A stretch of DNA of 64,000 bases from an uncultured Clostridia bacterium. Its GTDB lineage: Bacteria; Bacillota; Clostridia; Oscillospirales; QAKW01. A program made the position numbers and the translations under genes. Where the stretch lies: contig CALXGQ010000015.1 in assembly GCA_944387895.1 (NCBI GenBank), positions 46,199-110,198 of the forward strand, read 5' to 3'. The notes under the pieces are model-generated. The model saw only the letters and a program-made list of their open reading frames with translations, had not been told where the DNA came from and made no database searches. This document shows positions 16,408 through 26,240 of this stretch, piece after piece (positions within the stretch are counted from its first letter, which is position 1; each line of letters begins with the position of its first letter).

Positions 16408-17342
16408 TGGAAGAATTTGCGCATTACAGCGTTATGGCGCAGGAGTGCATCGACGCGCTGGCCATCCGTTCGGACGGGGTCTATGTGGACGCCACCCTTG
16501 GCGGCGGCGGGCATAGCAGCCTGATTGCGGAAAAGCTGGAAAGCGGTCTTCTGATCGGAATCGATCAGGATCGTGATGCGATCAACGCGGCGTCGGCGCG
16601 GCTGGCGCCTTTCGGCGCACGGTTCCGGGCGGTGAAATCCAATTTCTCCGATCTGCGCCGGGTGCTGGAGCAGGAAGGGATCGCGGCGATCGACGGAATC
16701 CTCTTTGATCTGGGCGTTTCCAGCTTTCAGCTGGACGAAAAAAGCCGCGGATTTTCCTACCGGTTCGACGCGCCTTTGGATATGCGGATGGATCGGGATA
16801 ATCCTCTGGACGCCTATCAGGTGGTCAACACCTATTCCCAGGAACAACTGACGGAGATCCTTTACCGCTATGGGGAGGAAAAGATGAGCCCCCGGATCGC
16901 GGCGGCCATCTGCCGGCAGCGGGCGCAGGCGCCGATCCAAACGACGGGCGCGCTGGCGGCGCTGGTGGAAAAGGCCTTTCCGCCCAAGGCGCGATACGGG
17001 AAGAAGCATCCGGCCAAGCGCACCTTTCAGGCGATTCGCATCGAAGTCAACGGCGAGCTGCGGATTCTGGAGCAGGCTCTGCGTGACGCCGCCGCGCTTC
17101 TCCGACCGGGCGGCCGACTGGTTGTGATGACCTTTCATTCTCTGGAGGACCGCATCGTCAAAACGACCTTTGCGGATCTGGCAGCCGGCTGTATCTGCGA
17201 TAAAAGTCTGCCGGTCTGTGTCTGTGGCAGAAAACCGCTGCTCCGGCCGGTTACCCACAAACCGATCACGGCGTCTGCGGCAGAACTTACGGAAAATCAC
17301 CGCTCAAAATCCGCCAAGCTCCGGGTAGCGGAAAAAATATAG
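16407..17342 (+). CDS. rsmH: 16S rRNA (cytosine(1402)-N(4))-methyltransferase
   Basis: This 311-residue S-adenosylmethionine-dependent methyltransferase modifies cytosine 1402 in the ribosomal decoding centre. Visible features are motif I DATLGGGGHS (about 31-40), the GIDQDRDA acidic loop, the LFDLGVSS motif, and the C-terminal TFHSLEDR with HRSKSAKLRVAE. The length is typical. It lies second in the dcw cluster, as in nearly all bacteria, and its start overlaps the mraZ stop. Confidence 0.96.
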   Translation: MEEFAHYSVMAQECIDALAIRSDGVYVDATLGGGGHSSLIAEKLESGLLIGIDQDRDAINAASARLAPFGARFRAVKSNFSDLRRVLEQEGIAAIDGILFDLGVSSFQLDEKSRGFSYRFDAPLDMRMDRDNPLDAYQVVNTYSQEQLTEILYRYGEEKMSPRIAAAICRQRAQAPIQTTGALAALVEKAFPPKARYGKKHPAKRTFQAIRIEVNGELRILEQALRDAAALLRPGGRLVVMTFHSLEDRIVKTTFADLAAGCICDKSLPVCVCGRKPLLRPVTHKPITASAAELTENHRSKSAKLRVAEKI

Positions 17343-17367
17343 ACATCGAATAAAAAAGGAGGACCTC

Positions 17368-17754
17368 ATGAAAAAAATAAATATTCATAATATTCGCTGG
17401 TCTGTGATATTGTGTATCGCGGCGTTTCTGGCGATCGGCGGATATCTTTTATACAGCCACATCGCTCTCAATGAGGTATCCAACGATCTGCTGTCCGCCA
17501 AATCCGAGCTGACCCGGCTGGAAGGAGAGGCGAGGGCTTTGCAGGTCGCCATCGAGCAGAAAAATTCTCTGGATGAAATCGAGCGGATCGCAACGGAAGA
17601 GCTGGGAATGGTCAAAATCGAAAATTATCAGATCCAGACCATCAATCTGCTGACCGACGATACGGTTGAAATCATCAAGGACGAACCGAAGGACGATAGC
17701 TGGTGGGACGGCGTCGTTGCAGAATTCAATATTCTTTTGGAATATCTGAGCTGA
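17368..17754 (+). CDS. ftsL: Cell division protein FtsL-like (septum initiator)
   Basis: This 128-residue bitopic membrane protein has a short cytoplasmic N-terminus, one membrane segment (about 12-33) and an extracytoplasmic coiled coil (about 36-75) ending in EELGMVKIE. These are features of the FtsL/DivIC group, which links FtsQ/DivIB to the FtsW-transpeptidase pair. Its position between rsmH and the transpeptidase gene favours FtsL. Sequence similarity in this family is too weak to rule out DivIC. AGGAGG at about 17358-17363 supports the ATG. Confidence 0.85.
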   Translation: MKKINIHNIRWSVILCIAAFLAIGGYLLYSHIALNEVSNDLLSAKSELTRLEGEARALQVAIEQKNSLDEIERIATEELGMVKIENYQIQTINLLTDDTVEIIKDEPKDDSWWDGVVAEFNILLEYLS

Positions 17755-17779
17755 CGGTTAATAGGATAAAAAGTGAAAC

Positions 17780-17810
17780 GAGAGTGGGAATTTATTCTTA
17801 CTCTCATTTT
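17780..17810 (+). terminator. Weak terminator or attenuator between ftsL and the transpeptidase gene
   Basis: GAGAGTGGGAAT pairs with ATTCTTACTCTC (two G-U pairs), followed by ATTTT. It may reduce rather than stop read-through inside the dcw cluster. Confidence 0.5.
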
Positions 17811-17863
17811 GCGCTTTATATACGGAAAAAAATTTGCGTTATTTTGATACAATAGCAGAGAAA

Positions 17864-17877
17864 GTGTAATTTTACAC
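17864..17877. promoter_or_regulatory. Short inverted repeat upstream of the transpeptidase gene
   Basis: GTGTAA and TTACAC are separated by TT, 28 bases before the start codon. It could be a protein-binding site; no further evidence. Confidence 0.3.
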
Positions 17878-17905
17878 CGTCATTTGCTGGAAAGGAGCCG
17901 CTTGA

Positions 17906-20137
17906 ATGGGAAAGGGACCGAGCCGATCGATGGTACGCCGGAGTACGGTTGTGCTGGCGATTTTTGCGGGGGCGCTGATGCTGTGGCTGGCAGGGCGACT
18001 GGTGAGCTATCAGATTGTAAATTATAATTTTTATCAGGCGAAGGCCATCAGTCAGCAGACCATGGACACCACGCTGGCCGCCAACCGCGGCGTGATATAC
18101 AGCCGGACCTATACGGAACTGGCTGTTTCGGCATCGGTGGAAACGGTTTATTTATCGCCCAATTCCATCGATCAGGAGGATGAGGCTCTTTGCCGCCTGA
18201 TCGCTTCAGGGCTTTCGGAGATTCTGGGGGTAGATGCGGAAACGGTTTATGAAAAGACCCAGAAAAACAACTACTACGAGATCGTCAAGCGGCGGATCGA
18301 ATCCGATGTGGCGGATCAGGTGCGCGTCTTTATCGATGAAAACGACCTGGAGGGCATTTATCTGGTGGAGGATACCAAGCGGTATTATCCCTATAACAGC
18401 CTGGCCTGCCACATTCTGGGCTTTACCGGCACCGATAACGTGGGGCTAGACGGCATCGAATCGATTTACAACGAATATCTGCAGGGTACTTCCGGCAAGC
18501 TGATCACCGCCAAAAACGCCGTCGGAACGGAGCTTCCTTACGAATATGAAACCTATGTGGCGGCGGAAAACGGACAGAACGTCGTGCTGACGATCGACGA
18601 AACGGTGCAGTATTATCTGGAAAAGCATTTGCAGGCCGCCCGGGAGGAGCAGAAATGTCTGGAGGGCGCCGCCGGCATCGTTATGAACGTCAAGACGGGG
18701 GAGATCCTGGCGATGGCGTCGCTGCCCAATTATGATCCCAATCAGTACTACACCATTACCGACGAAATGGTGCTGGATACCCTTTCCGCCTATACCGGGG
18801 AGGAGCTGGAGGAGCAGACGACGGACTGCCGCAACAAGATCTGGCGGAACAAATGTATCGTGGATACCTATATGCCCGGCTCCACCTTTAAGATCGTAAC
18901 GCTTTCCATGGCGTTGGAGGAGGGGCTGGTCACCACCGCCGATACCTTTACCTGCCCCGGTTATATCCGGGTGGCCGACCGGGTCATCCGGTGCTGGAGA
19001 TCCGGCGGTCACGGATTCCAGACGCTGGCGGAAGCGATTCAGAATTCTTGCAATCCGGCGTTTATTTCCATTGGTGAAAAGCTGGGGACGGAAACCTTCT
19101 ATCAGTATTTCAAAAACTTTGGTTTGACGGAAAAAACCAGCGTGGATCTCAACGGCGAGGCCAGAGGGATCTGGTTTTCCACCTTTCAGGAGGTGGAGCT
19201 GGCGACGGCCGCTTTCGGCCAGAACTTCAAGATCACTCCGCTTCAGATGATCACCGCCGTGGCGGCGGCCTGCAACGGCGGGAATCTGGTGACGCCGCAC
19301 GTTGTCAAGGAGATCACCGAAACCCAGGAGGACGGCTCGGAAAAGGTCGTGAAGAACGTGGAGCCGGAGATCAAGCGTCAGGTCATATCCGAAGAAACCA
19401 GCGAGCTGGTTTGCAGCCTGCTGGAAGAGGTGGTCACCGTTGGTTCCGGTAAAAACGCATATGTGAAGGGCTACCGGGTCGCCGGCAAGACGGGAACGTC
19501 TGAAAAAATCGATGATTACGTTGCAACCGGCGTGAAAACCTATATTTCTTCCTTTATCGGATTTGCTCCGGCGGACGATCCGGAGTATGCGATCCTGGTG
19601 ATGCTGGATTCCCCCAGCGCCGGGGAGATCTACGGCGGCGTGATCGCCGCGCCGGTGGCGGGGGATATCCTGAGCGACGTTCTGCCTTATCTGGGCGTAC
19701 AGCCCCAGTATACGGAAGAGGAGCTTGCCACGCTGGATATTTCCGTTCCCTCCTATCTTGATCAATCTCTGGAGGAAGCGACGGCTGCGCTGATCGACGC
19801 CGAGATCACCTATAAAATCGAGGGCGACGGAGATACCGTTACCGCGCAGATGCCGGAGGCCGGCACCACGATGCCGCAGAGCGGGACGCTGATCCTTTAT
19901 ACCGGCGACGCATCGCCGACGAAGGATATCGTCGTTCCGGATCTGGTGGATTATTCGGTGGCCGGCGCGACCAACCGGATCAAGAGCGAAGGCCTGAACG
20001 TCCGGGTGGTGGGCAATGAGGTTTCCGGCTCCGACGCGCTGGTGATCTCCCAATCGCCCGAGGCGGGAACCGTTGTGGCGGAGGGAACGGTCATTACCAT
20101 CCGCACCAACAGCTCCGAAGGCGTTTCAAGTATGTAG
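17906..20137 (+). CDS. Class B penicillin-binding protein with two PASTA domains (FtsI/PBP2B/SpoVD type)
   Basis: This 743-residue septal or spore-cortex transpeptidase crosslinks peptidoglycan. A membrane anchor (about 13-35) is followed by a dimerisation/pedestal region and the transpeptidase domain with catalytic S326 in STFK, SCN at 381-383 and KTGT at 528-531. Two PASTA domains occupy about 610-740 (VPSYLDQSLEEA and VPDLVDYSVAGA starts), as in SpoVD and in PBP2x relatives. Only one such gene is present in this cluster, so it may be the vegetative FtsI/PBP2B rather than a sporulation-specific SpoVD. GGAAAGGAG precedes the ATG. Confidence 0.93.
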   Translation: MGKGPSRSMVRRSTVVLAIFAGALMLWLAGRLVSYQIVNYNFYQAKAISQQTMDTTLAANRGVIYSRTYTELAVSASVETVYLSPNSIDQEDEALCRLIASGLSEILGVDAETVYEKTQKNNYYEIVKRRIESDVADQVRVFIDENDLEGIYLVEDTKRYYPYNSLACHILGFTGTDNVGLDGIESIYNEYLQGTSGKLITAKNAVGTELPYEYETYVAAENGQNVVLTIDETVQYYLEKHLQAAREEQKCLEGAAGIVMNVKTGEILAMASLPNYDPNQYYTITDEMVLDTLSAYTGEELEEQTTDCRNKIWRNKCIVDTYMPGSTFKIVTLSMALEEGLVTTADTFTCPGYIRVADRVIRCWRSGGHGFQTLAEAIQNSCNPAFISIGEKLGTETFYQYFKNFGLTEKTSVDLNGEARGIWFSTFQEVELATAAFGQNFKITPLQMITAVAAACNGGNLVTPHVVKEITETQEDGSEKVVKNVEPEIKRQVISEETSELVCSLLEEVVTVGSGKNAYVKGYRVAGKTGTSEKIDDYVATGVKTYISSFIGFAPADDPEYAILVMLDSPSAGEIYGGVIAAPVAGDILSDVLPYLGVQPQYTEEELATLDISVPSYLDQSLEEATAALIDAEITYKIEGDGDTVTAQMPEAGTTMPQSGTLILYTGDASPTKDIVVPDLVDYSVAGATNRIKSEGLNVRVVGNEVSGSDALVISQSPEAGTVVAEGTVITIRTNSSEGVSSM

Positions 20138-20161
20138 AACATCCGAAAGAGGAGGGTGAAA

Positions 20162-21589
20162 ATGCTGTTATCGGCACTATTGAAGGGCTTGCCGGTCCGG
20201 GATCCTTTCACGGATCGCGAAATCACCGGTATTACCTGTGATTCCCGGGCGGTAAAGGAGGGGTTCCTTTTCGCCGCCATCCCCGGCGAGCAGGCGGACG
20301 GCCATGATTATGCGGCAAAAGCCGCCGCTGCCGGAGCCGCCGTTATTCTGGCGGAGCGGCCGGTGCATACCGGCGTGCCGGAGATTCTGGTGGAATCCAC
20401 CCGGGATGGGTTTCAGCAGGTGTGCGCCAATTATTTCGGTCATCCGGAGCGGGATATGCGCTTTCTGGCGGTGACCGGAACCAACGGCAAGACCTCCACA
20501 ACCCAGTTTATCAAAAGCATTCTGGACGGCATGGGCGTTCGGGCCGGGCTGCTGGGCACGGTCTGCAATATGATCGGCGCCGAACGCTATCCCGCGGTCT
20601 TTACCACGCCGGAGCCCTATCAGCTTTTTTCCATCCTGCGGGAAATGCGCGACGCCGGCGTTCAGACGGTAGTCATGGAGGTTTCCTCTCAGGCGATGGA
20701 TCAGCGGCGGGTGGATAGCCTGCCCTTTGCCGTGGCCGGGTTTACCAACCTGACCCAGGATCATCTGGATTATCATAAAACCATGGAAAACTATAAAGCG
20801 GCGAAAGCCCGGCTGTTTTCCATGGCGGAAAAAAAGGTTTTCAATGCCGACGACGCCGTGGGCAGAGAGCTGGCGGAGCGGTTCGGCGGGCTGACCTATT
20901 CCTCGGAAGGGGCGGCGGACGTTACCGCCTGCGATATCGCGGTGGAGCTGACCGGCGTTTCCTATACCCTGAAGGCCTGCGGGAAAGCGGCGCCGGTCAC
21001 CGTTTCGACGCCCGGGCTGTTTACGGTGCACAACACGCTGTGCGCCGCCGGCGTTTTGCTGGCCGCCGGTTATGATTTTGAGCAGGTGGCGGAGGGGCTG
21101 AATCGGATCCCCCGGGTCCCGGGGCGCGCGGAGATCATAACGGACGGCTATCCCTTTACCGTGATGCTGGACTATGCCCATACGCCCGACGCGCTGGAAA
21201 ATATTCTCTCTACGCTTCGCGCCTGTGCCAAGGGGCGGATCGTCACCCTTTTCGGCTGCGGCGGCGACCGCGACCGCACCAAGCGGCCGCTGATGGCCAA
21301 GGCTGCCGCAAAATACAGCGATTTTCTGATCGTGACCTCCGATAATCCCCGAACCGAGGAGCCGGGCGAGATCATCAAGGATATCCTGACCGGGCTGGAA
21401 GGGGCGGAGCCGCCCTATGTTGTGATTGAAAACCGCCGGGAAGCTATCGGCTATGCGATCAGAAACGCCCGCGCCGGCGATTTGATCCTGCTGGCGGGAA
21501 AAGGGCATGAGGATTATCAGATTTTAGGAAAAACCAAGATCCATTTTGATGAAAAAGAAATCGTGAAGGAATATCTGGAGCAATGCTGA
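20162..21589 (+). CDS. murE: UDP-N-acetylmuramoyl-L-alanyl-D-glutamate-2,6-diaminopimelate ligase
   Basis: This 475-residue ATP-dependent Mur ligase adds the third residue of the peptidoglycan stem peptide. The P-loop TGTNGKTST (about 103-111), the HTPD motif (DYAHTPDAL) and the C-terminal DNPR (394-397) are present. DNPR is the signature for meso-diaminopimelate, as opposed to lysine, which predicts a diaminopimelate-type wall. ATG 20162 has AGGAGG six bases upstream and is preferred to GTG 20156, which overlaps that site. It overlaps murF by seven bases. Confidence 0.95.
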   Translation: MLLSALLKGLPVRDPFTDREITGITCDSRAVKEGFLFAAIPGEQADGHDYAAKAAAAGAAVILAERPVHTGVPEILVESTRDGFQQVCANYFGHPERDMRFLAVTGTNGKTSTTQFIKSILDGMGVRAGLLGTVCNMIGAERYPAVFTTPEPYQLFSILREMRDAGVQTVVMEVSSQAMDQRRVDSLPFAVAGFTNLTQDHLDYHKTMENYKAAKARLFSMAEKKVFNADDAVGRELAERFGGLTYSSEGAADVTACDIAVELTGVSYTLKACGKAAPVTVSTPGLFTVHNTLCAAGVLLAAGYDFEQVAEGLNRIPRVPGRAEIITDGYPFTVMLDYAHTPDALENILSTLRACAKGRIVTLFGCGGDRDRTKRPLMAKAAAKYSDFLIVTSDNPRTEEPGEIIKDILTGLEGAEPPYVVIENRREAIGYAIRNARAGDLILLAGKGHEDYQILGKTKIHFDEKEIVKEYLEQC

Positions 21590-22926
21590 CCGTAAAAAAG
21601 ATCGCCGCGGCGCTGGGCGGGGCGGCGCAGGAGGACGATCCCGTTTTGGAAGTGACAACAGATTCCCGCCTGGCTCGGGAGGGCTGCCTTTTTGCGGCCA
21701 TCGAGGGCGAGCGGGTGGACGGTCATTCCTTCATTCCCGCTTTGGATGAAAAATTCCACCACATCGTTTTTCTCGGTTCCAAGCCGATAGAACGGCCTTT
21801 GCGCCATCCCTATTTCCGCGTGGAGGACGTGCGGGAGGCACTGGGGGTGCTGGCCAGGGTTCATTTATCGGAGCAGAAGGCCAGGATCGTTGCCGTTACC
21901 GGGAGCGTGGGGAAAACAACCACCAAAAACTTCATTTTAGCGGCGCTGGCGCCGGCCATGCAGGCGTCCGGCACGGTGGGGAACCGGAATAACGAGCTGG
22001 GCGTTCCGCTGACCGGGCTTGCGGTGCGGGATTCCGATCAGGCGGCCGTTGTTGAGATGGGGATGCGCGGTTTGGGGCAGATCCGGTATCTGACCCGATT
22101 TGTCCGGCCCGATATCGCCGTGGTGACCAATATCGGAACGGCGCATCTGGAGCTGCTGAAGAGCCGGGAAAATATCGCCCGGGCGAAGCTGGAGCTGGTA
22201 GACGCTCTGGGCCCCGGCGGAAAGGCGCTGCTCAACGGCGATGAACCGCTTCTCTATGGCGCGCGGCCGGAAAAGGAGTGCTATTATTTCGGCTTTTCGG
22301 CGCATAATGATTATCGGGCGGAAAAGCGGGGCGCAGGCCGGTTTACGCTCTTCTATCCCGGAGGCTCTCTGGAGCTTTCCCTGCGGCTGGAGGGGGATCA
22401 TCAGATCATGAACGCCCTGGCAGCCTTCGGCGCAGGCCATCTTCTGGGCGTGGAGCCGGAAAAATTAAAGCAGGGCATCGAGTCCTTTGGCGGCGACGGC
22501 CGCCGGATGTTTACCGAAACCGTCGGTGGCGTAACGATCATCGACGATACCTATAACGCGTCGCCCGATTCCATGGCCGCCGCCCTCCGGGTGCTTGCCG
22601 GAAAAAGCGGGCGCCGGGTGGCGGTGCTGGGCGATATGCTGGAGCTGGGCGCCTATGAGCGGCGCGGGCATGAGGAGATCGGCGCGCTCTGCGGCGCTTT
22701 GCAGATCGATTGCGTGATAGCGGCCGGAGAACGGGCCGAAGCGCTCTATCAGGCGCTGCCGGATACGGTGGAGCGGTATTATGCGCCCACCCGCGCGGCG
22801 GCGGAGCCGCTGCTGATTCGGGCGGTGTGTCCCGGGGATACCGTGCTGTTCAAGGCATCCAATTCCATGGGCTTCGACCGGCTGATAGCTGCATTAAAAG
22901 AAAGGTTGGGTGAAAAAAATGAATGA
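21583..22926 (+). CDS. murF: UDP-N-acetylmuramoyl-tripeptide--D-alanyl-D-alanine ligase
   Basis: This 447-residue Mur ligase attaches D-Ala-D-Ala to UDP-MurNAc-tripeptide, completing the pentapeptide precursor. The P-loop TGSVGKTTTK (about 106-115), the GNRNNELGVP motif and DDTYNASPDS are typical of MurF. It starts inside the end of murE and overlaps mraY by eight bases, consistent with tight translational coupling through the cluster. Confidence 0.95.
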   Translation: MLTVKKIAAALGGAAQEDDPVLEVTTDSRLAREGCLFAAIEGERVDGHSFIPALDEKFHHIVFLGSKPIERPLRHPYFRVEDVREALGVLARVHLSEQKARIVAVTGSVGKTTTKNFILAALAPAMQASGTVGNRNNELGVPLTGLAVRDSDQAAVVEMGMRGLGQIRYLTRFVRPDIAVVTNIGTAHLELLKSRENIARAKLELVDALGPGGKALLNGDEPLLYGARPEKECYYFGFSAHNDYRAEKRGAGRFTLFYPGGSLELSLRLEGDHQIMNALAAFGAGHLLGVEPEKLKQGIESFGGDGRRMFTETVGGVTIIDDTYNASPDSMAAALRVLAGKSGRRVAVLGDMLELGAYERRGHEEIGALCGALQIDCVIAAGERAEALYQALPDTVERYYAPTRAAAEPLLIRAVCPGDTVLFKASNSMGFDRLIAALKERLGEKNE

Positions 22927-23932
22927 ATGGCTGATCATTGTCGTTACGGCGGTGAGTTTTTTGCTGGCGCTGATTCTGGCGCCCTGGATCCTGCCGCTGC
23001 TGCGGCGTTTGAAATGCGCCGGAAATATTCTGGAGATCGGGCCGGTCTGGCATAAGGCGACCAAGCAGGGCACGCCGATCATGGGCGGTTTGATTTTTAT
23101 CATCCCCGTTACGCTGATCGGCCTGATCGCTGCGATCGCCGATGCGGTCAGGGGCGAGTGGCGGCTGCTGATCTGCCTGCTTTTTGCGCTGGGCTGCGCC
23201 GCCGTCGGCTTTACCGACGATTATGTGAAGGTGGTCAAAAAGCGCAATAAGGGTCTTTCCGTTGTGCAAAAAACCCTGCCGCTTCTCCTGCTGATCGCCC
23301 TCTTCCTCGGCGCGTTGTATACAACCAATACAATTACAAATACTATTTTTATTCCCTACCTTAATCTGCGGGTGCATCTCTATTATTTTTATTTTCTGCT
23401 GATGATACCGCTGCTCTTTTTCTTCGTCAATTCCGTCAACCTGACCGACGGGCTGGACGGCCTGGCCACCAGCGTTTCCCTGCCCTATACCATTTCCTTT
23501 ATCATCATGGGATTTTTCCTGCCCGGCGGGGGAAGCAATGCCGGGATCACCATTTTTGCGGCGGCGCTGACCGGCGGACTGGCGGCCTTCCTGATTTATA
23601 ACTTCCATCCCGCAAAGGTCTTTATGGGCGATACCGGATCCCTCTTTCTGGGCGCTTCGGTCGTGGCGCTGGCGATGGCCTACGACCTTCCGTATTTCTT
23701 TGTGATCGGCGGGATCCTCTATCTGCTTGAAGGACTTTCGGTGGTTCTTCAGGTGGGCTTCTATAAGCTGACCCACGGCAAGCGTATTTTCAAAATGACG
23801 CCGATCCATCATCATTTTGAGATGTGCGGGTGGTCGGAAAACAAAATCGTAGCCGTCTTTACGGCGATCAGCGCCATCGGATGTCTGCTGGCGCTGTGGG
23901 GAATGTTTTATTATCGCTATTTCAACGTTTGA
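22919..23932 (+). CDS. mraY: Phospho-N-acetylmuramoyl-pentapeptide-transferase
   Basis: This 337-residue polytopic membrane enzyme transfers phospho-MurNAc-pentapeptide to undecaprenyl phosphate, making lipid I. It has about ten hydrophobic segments and the conserved acidic loops GFTDDYVK, NLTDGLDGLA and FMGDTGSL, with the histidine-rich PIHHHFEMCGW near the C-terminus. ATG 22919 overlaps the end of murF; an in-frame GTG at 22910 is an alternative start that would add three residues. Confidence 0.95.
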   Translation: MNEWLIIVVTAVSFLLALILAPWILPLLRRLKCAGNILEIGPVWHKATKQGTPIMGGLIFIIPVTLIGLIAAIADAVRGEWRLLICLLFALGCAAVGFTDDYVKVVKKRNKGLSVVQKTLPLLLLIALFLGALYTTNTITNTIFIPYLNLRVHLYYFYFLLMIPLLFFFVNSVNLTDGLDGLATSVSLPYTISFIIMGFFLPGGGSNAGITIFAAALTGGLAAFLIYNFHPAKVFMGDTGSLFLGASVVALAMAYDLPYFFVIGGILYLLEGLSVVLQVGFYKLTHGKRIFKMTPIHHHFEMCGWSENKIVAVFTAISAIGCLLALWGMFYYRYFNV

Positions 23933-23963
23933 GCCCAAGCTTTTCTGAGAGGAGGAAAAACCT

Positions 23964-25118
23964 TTGGCAAAGCCCGAAAAAAAGAACAAAAAGAAATGGC
24001 TGGTGCAAAAGGGAGAAGCCGGAGGAATCGATCTGGTCTTTTTGATTCTGGTTTTATGCCTCCTTGCCTTTGGCTTGATCATGGTGGCCTCTGCCAGCTA
24101 CGTCAGCGCTCTTTATAAGTACGGGGACAGCTATCACTACATCAAGCGTCAGCTTCTTTTTGCTGCGGCCGGCGTTGTGGTGATGCTGATCGTTCCACGG
24201 TTCGATTATCATTCCTTCCGCCGGTTTTCCCTCCCGTTGCTGGTGGTGTCGGTGATCATGCTGATTCTGGTGCTGATTCCCCATGTGGGCATCGAAGTCA
24301 ACGGCGCCAGCCGCTGGCTGGGGTTCGGATCCTTTCGGTTCCAGCCCAGCGAGGTGGCAAAGTTTGCCATTATCCTTGTATTTTCCTCGTATATGTCGGC
24401 AAACTATAAACGAATGAAGGAATTTAAGGTCGGGATCCTGCTTCCTGCCGCCGTTTTGCTGCTGGTTTGCGGGCTGGTGGCGGTGGAAACCCATGTTTCC
24501 GGCGCGATCCTGATCTTTCTGGTAGGCGCCGTGATGATCCTTGTCGGCGGCTCCAATTTGAAATGGTTTTTGGGCATCGGCGCTACCGGCGTCACGGCGC
24601 TGGCAGGCTTTGCCTTCCTGATCCCCTATGCAAAGGCGCGTATCGATACCTGGCTGGATCCTTTTTCGGATCCCACCGGCGATGGGTTTCAGACTATCCA
24701 GTCCCTTTATGCCATCGGCAGCGGCGGCCTTCTGGGGCTGGGGCTCGGCCAGTCCAGGCAAAAGTATCTTTATATCCCCGAGCCGCAAAACGATTATATC
24801 TTTTCCATTATCTGCGAGGAGCTGGGGTTTGTCGGCGCCATGATGGTGATTATCCTTTTTGTCCTGCTGATCTGGCGGGGATTTGTCATCGCCTATCATG
24901 CCCGGGATAAATTCGGCTCCCTGCTGGTGGTTGGGATCGTATCCCGGGTGGCGATCCAGACGATTCTGAATATTGCCGTCGTTACCAATTCCATCCCCCC
25001 CACCGGGATCAGCCTTCCCTTTTTCAGCTACGGCGGCACCGCGCTGCTGATGCTGCTTTTCGAGATGGGCGTTGTGCTTGCCGTTTCACGTTATTCAAGA
25101 ATGGAGATCAAGGAATGA
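23964..25118 (+). CDS. ftsW: Lipid II polymerase FtsW (SEDS family)
   Basis: This 384-residue SEDS glycosyltransferase polymerises lipid II at the septum in complex with the class B transpeptidase. It has about ten membrane segments, the conserved region GASRWLGFGSFRFQPSE, and PPTGISLPFFSYGG near the C-terminus. The start is TTG 23964 with AGAGGAGG upstream. It follows mraY directly: murD, which usually sits between mraY and ftsW, is absent. The stop overlaps the murG start (ATGA). Confidence 0.93.
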   Translation: MAKPEKKNKKKWLVQKGEAGGIDLVFLILVLCLLAFGLIMVASASYVSALYKYGDSYHYIKRQLLFAAAGVVVMLIVPRFDYHSFRRFSLPLLVVSVIMLILVLIPHVGIEVNGASRWLGFGSFRFQPSEVAKFAIILVFSSYMSANYKRMKEFKVGILLPAAVLLLVCGLVAVETHVSGAILIFLVGAVMILVGGSNLKWFLGIGATGVTALAGFAFLIPYAKARIDTWLDPFSDPTGDGFQTIQSLYAIGSGGLLGLGLGQSRQKYLYIPEPQNDYIFSIICEELGFVGAMMVIILFVLLIWRGFVIAYHARDKFGSLLVVGIVSRVAIQTILNIAVVTNSIPPTGISLPFFSYGGTALLMLLFEMGVVLAVSRYSRMEIKE

Positions 25119-26236
25119 AAGTGATTTTAGCCGGCGGCGGAACGGCGGGACACTGCAACCCCGCCCTCGCCATTGCAGATACCGTCAAAGCCAAAAATAA
25201 AGACGCGGAGATCCTGTTTGTGGGCAACGCCGGAAAGATGGAAGAGAAGCTGGTCGCCAAGGCCGGCTACCCCTTTCGGGCGGTCAAGACCCAGGGCTTT
25301 CGCCGCAAGCTCACGCCGGATAATCTGCAGACGATCCGGTTGTACTTAAAAGCCAAGGCAGAGTGCCGGGCGCTGATCCGGGAATTCCGGCCGGACGTTG
25401 TCATCGGAACCGGCGGCTATGTTTCCGGCCCCGTGGTAAAGGCCGCCCAGAGTCTGGGGATTCCGACCTGTATCCACGAACAGAACGCATACCCCGGTGT
25501 CACCAGCAGGCTCCTGGCCAAAAAGGCCGATATTGTTTTTATCAGCTTTCCCGGCAGCGAGCAGTATTTCGGCAAAACCAAAAAGATGGTATTATCGGGC
25601 AATCCTCTGCGGGAGGAGATCCTTTCCACCTCCCGGGAAAAGGCGCGCAGCGCCCTGGGGCTTCCTCCGGAGGCCTTTTATCTGGTGTCGTTCGCCGGCA
25701 GTCTGGGCGCGCTGGAGGTCAACCGGGCCATGGTGGATTTTATCGCCGAAAATCTGCGGCGGCGGGATTTTTATCATACCCATGCAACGGGGGACCGGGG
25801 TTGGGAGTGGATGCCGGAAGCTCTGCGGGAAAAAGGCTATCGGGCGGATACGGATCCGATGATCGCGGTAAAGCCCTATCTCTACGATATGCCGCTCCAT
25901 CTGGCGGCGGCCGACGCGGTGATCAGCCGGGCGGGGGCTCTGACCATTGGGGAGCTGACGGCGCTGGGCAAGCCGGCGATTTTGATCCCGTCTCCCAACG
26001 TGACCCATAATCATCAATACTACAATGCCCGCTCTCTTTCAGACCGCGGCGGCGCGCTGCTTCTGGAGGAAAAGGATCTATCGGCAGATCGTCTTTATGA
26101 AATGGTTCTGGGCCTGAAAAACCATCCCGCCCGCCGGGCGGCGCTGGGCAGAAGGGCGCAGGAGCTGGCGCTGCCGGAGGCGTCGGAGATCATTTATCGT
26201 GAAATCTATCAGTTGATTCATCCAGCAAGGGAGTGA
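25115..26236 (+). CDS. murG: UDP-N-acetylglucosamine--undecaprenyl-PP-MurNAc-pentapeptide GlcNAc transferase
   Basis: This 373-residue GT28 glycosyltransferase converts lipid I to lipid II on the inner membrane face. Conserved elements are the N-terminal GGGTAGHCNPALA, GTGGYVSGPVV, HEQNAYPG, and in the C-terminal half SRAGALTIGEL with the UDP-GlcNAc region IPSPNVTHNHQYYNA. It starts in the end of ftsW and is followed by ftsQ after four bases. Confidence 0.95.
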   Translation: MKVILAGGGTAGHCNPALAIADTVKAKNKDAEILFVGNAGKMEEKLVAKAGYPFRAVKTQGFRRKLTPDNLQTIRLYLKAKAECRALIREFRPDVVIGTGGYVSGPVVKAAQSLGIPTCIHEQNAYPGVTSRLLAKKADIVFISFPGSEQYFGKTKKMVLSGNPLREEILSTSREKARSALGLPPEAFYLVSFAGSLGALEVNRAMVDFIAENLRRRDFYHTHATGDRGWEWMPEALREKGYRADTDPMIAVKPYLYDMPLHLAAADAVISRAGALTIGELTALGKPAILIPSPNVTHNHQYYNARSLSDRGGALLLEEKDLSADRLYEMVLGLKNHPARRAALGRRAQELALPEASEIIYREIYQLIHPARE

Positions 26237-26240
26237 AACC

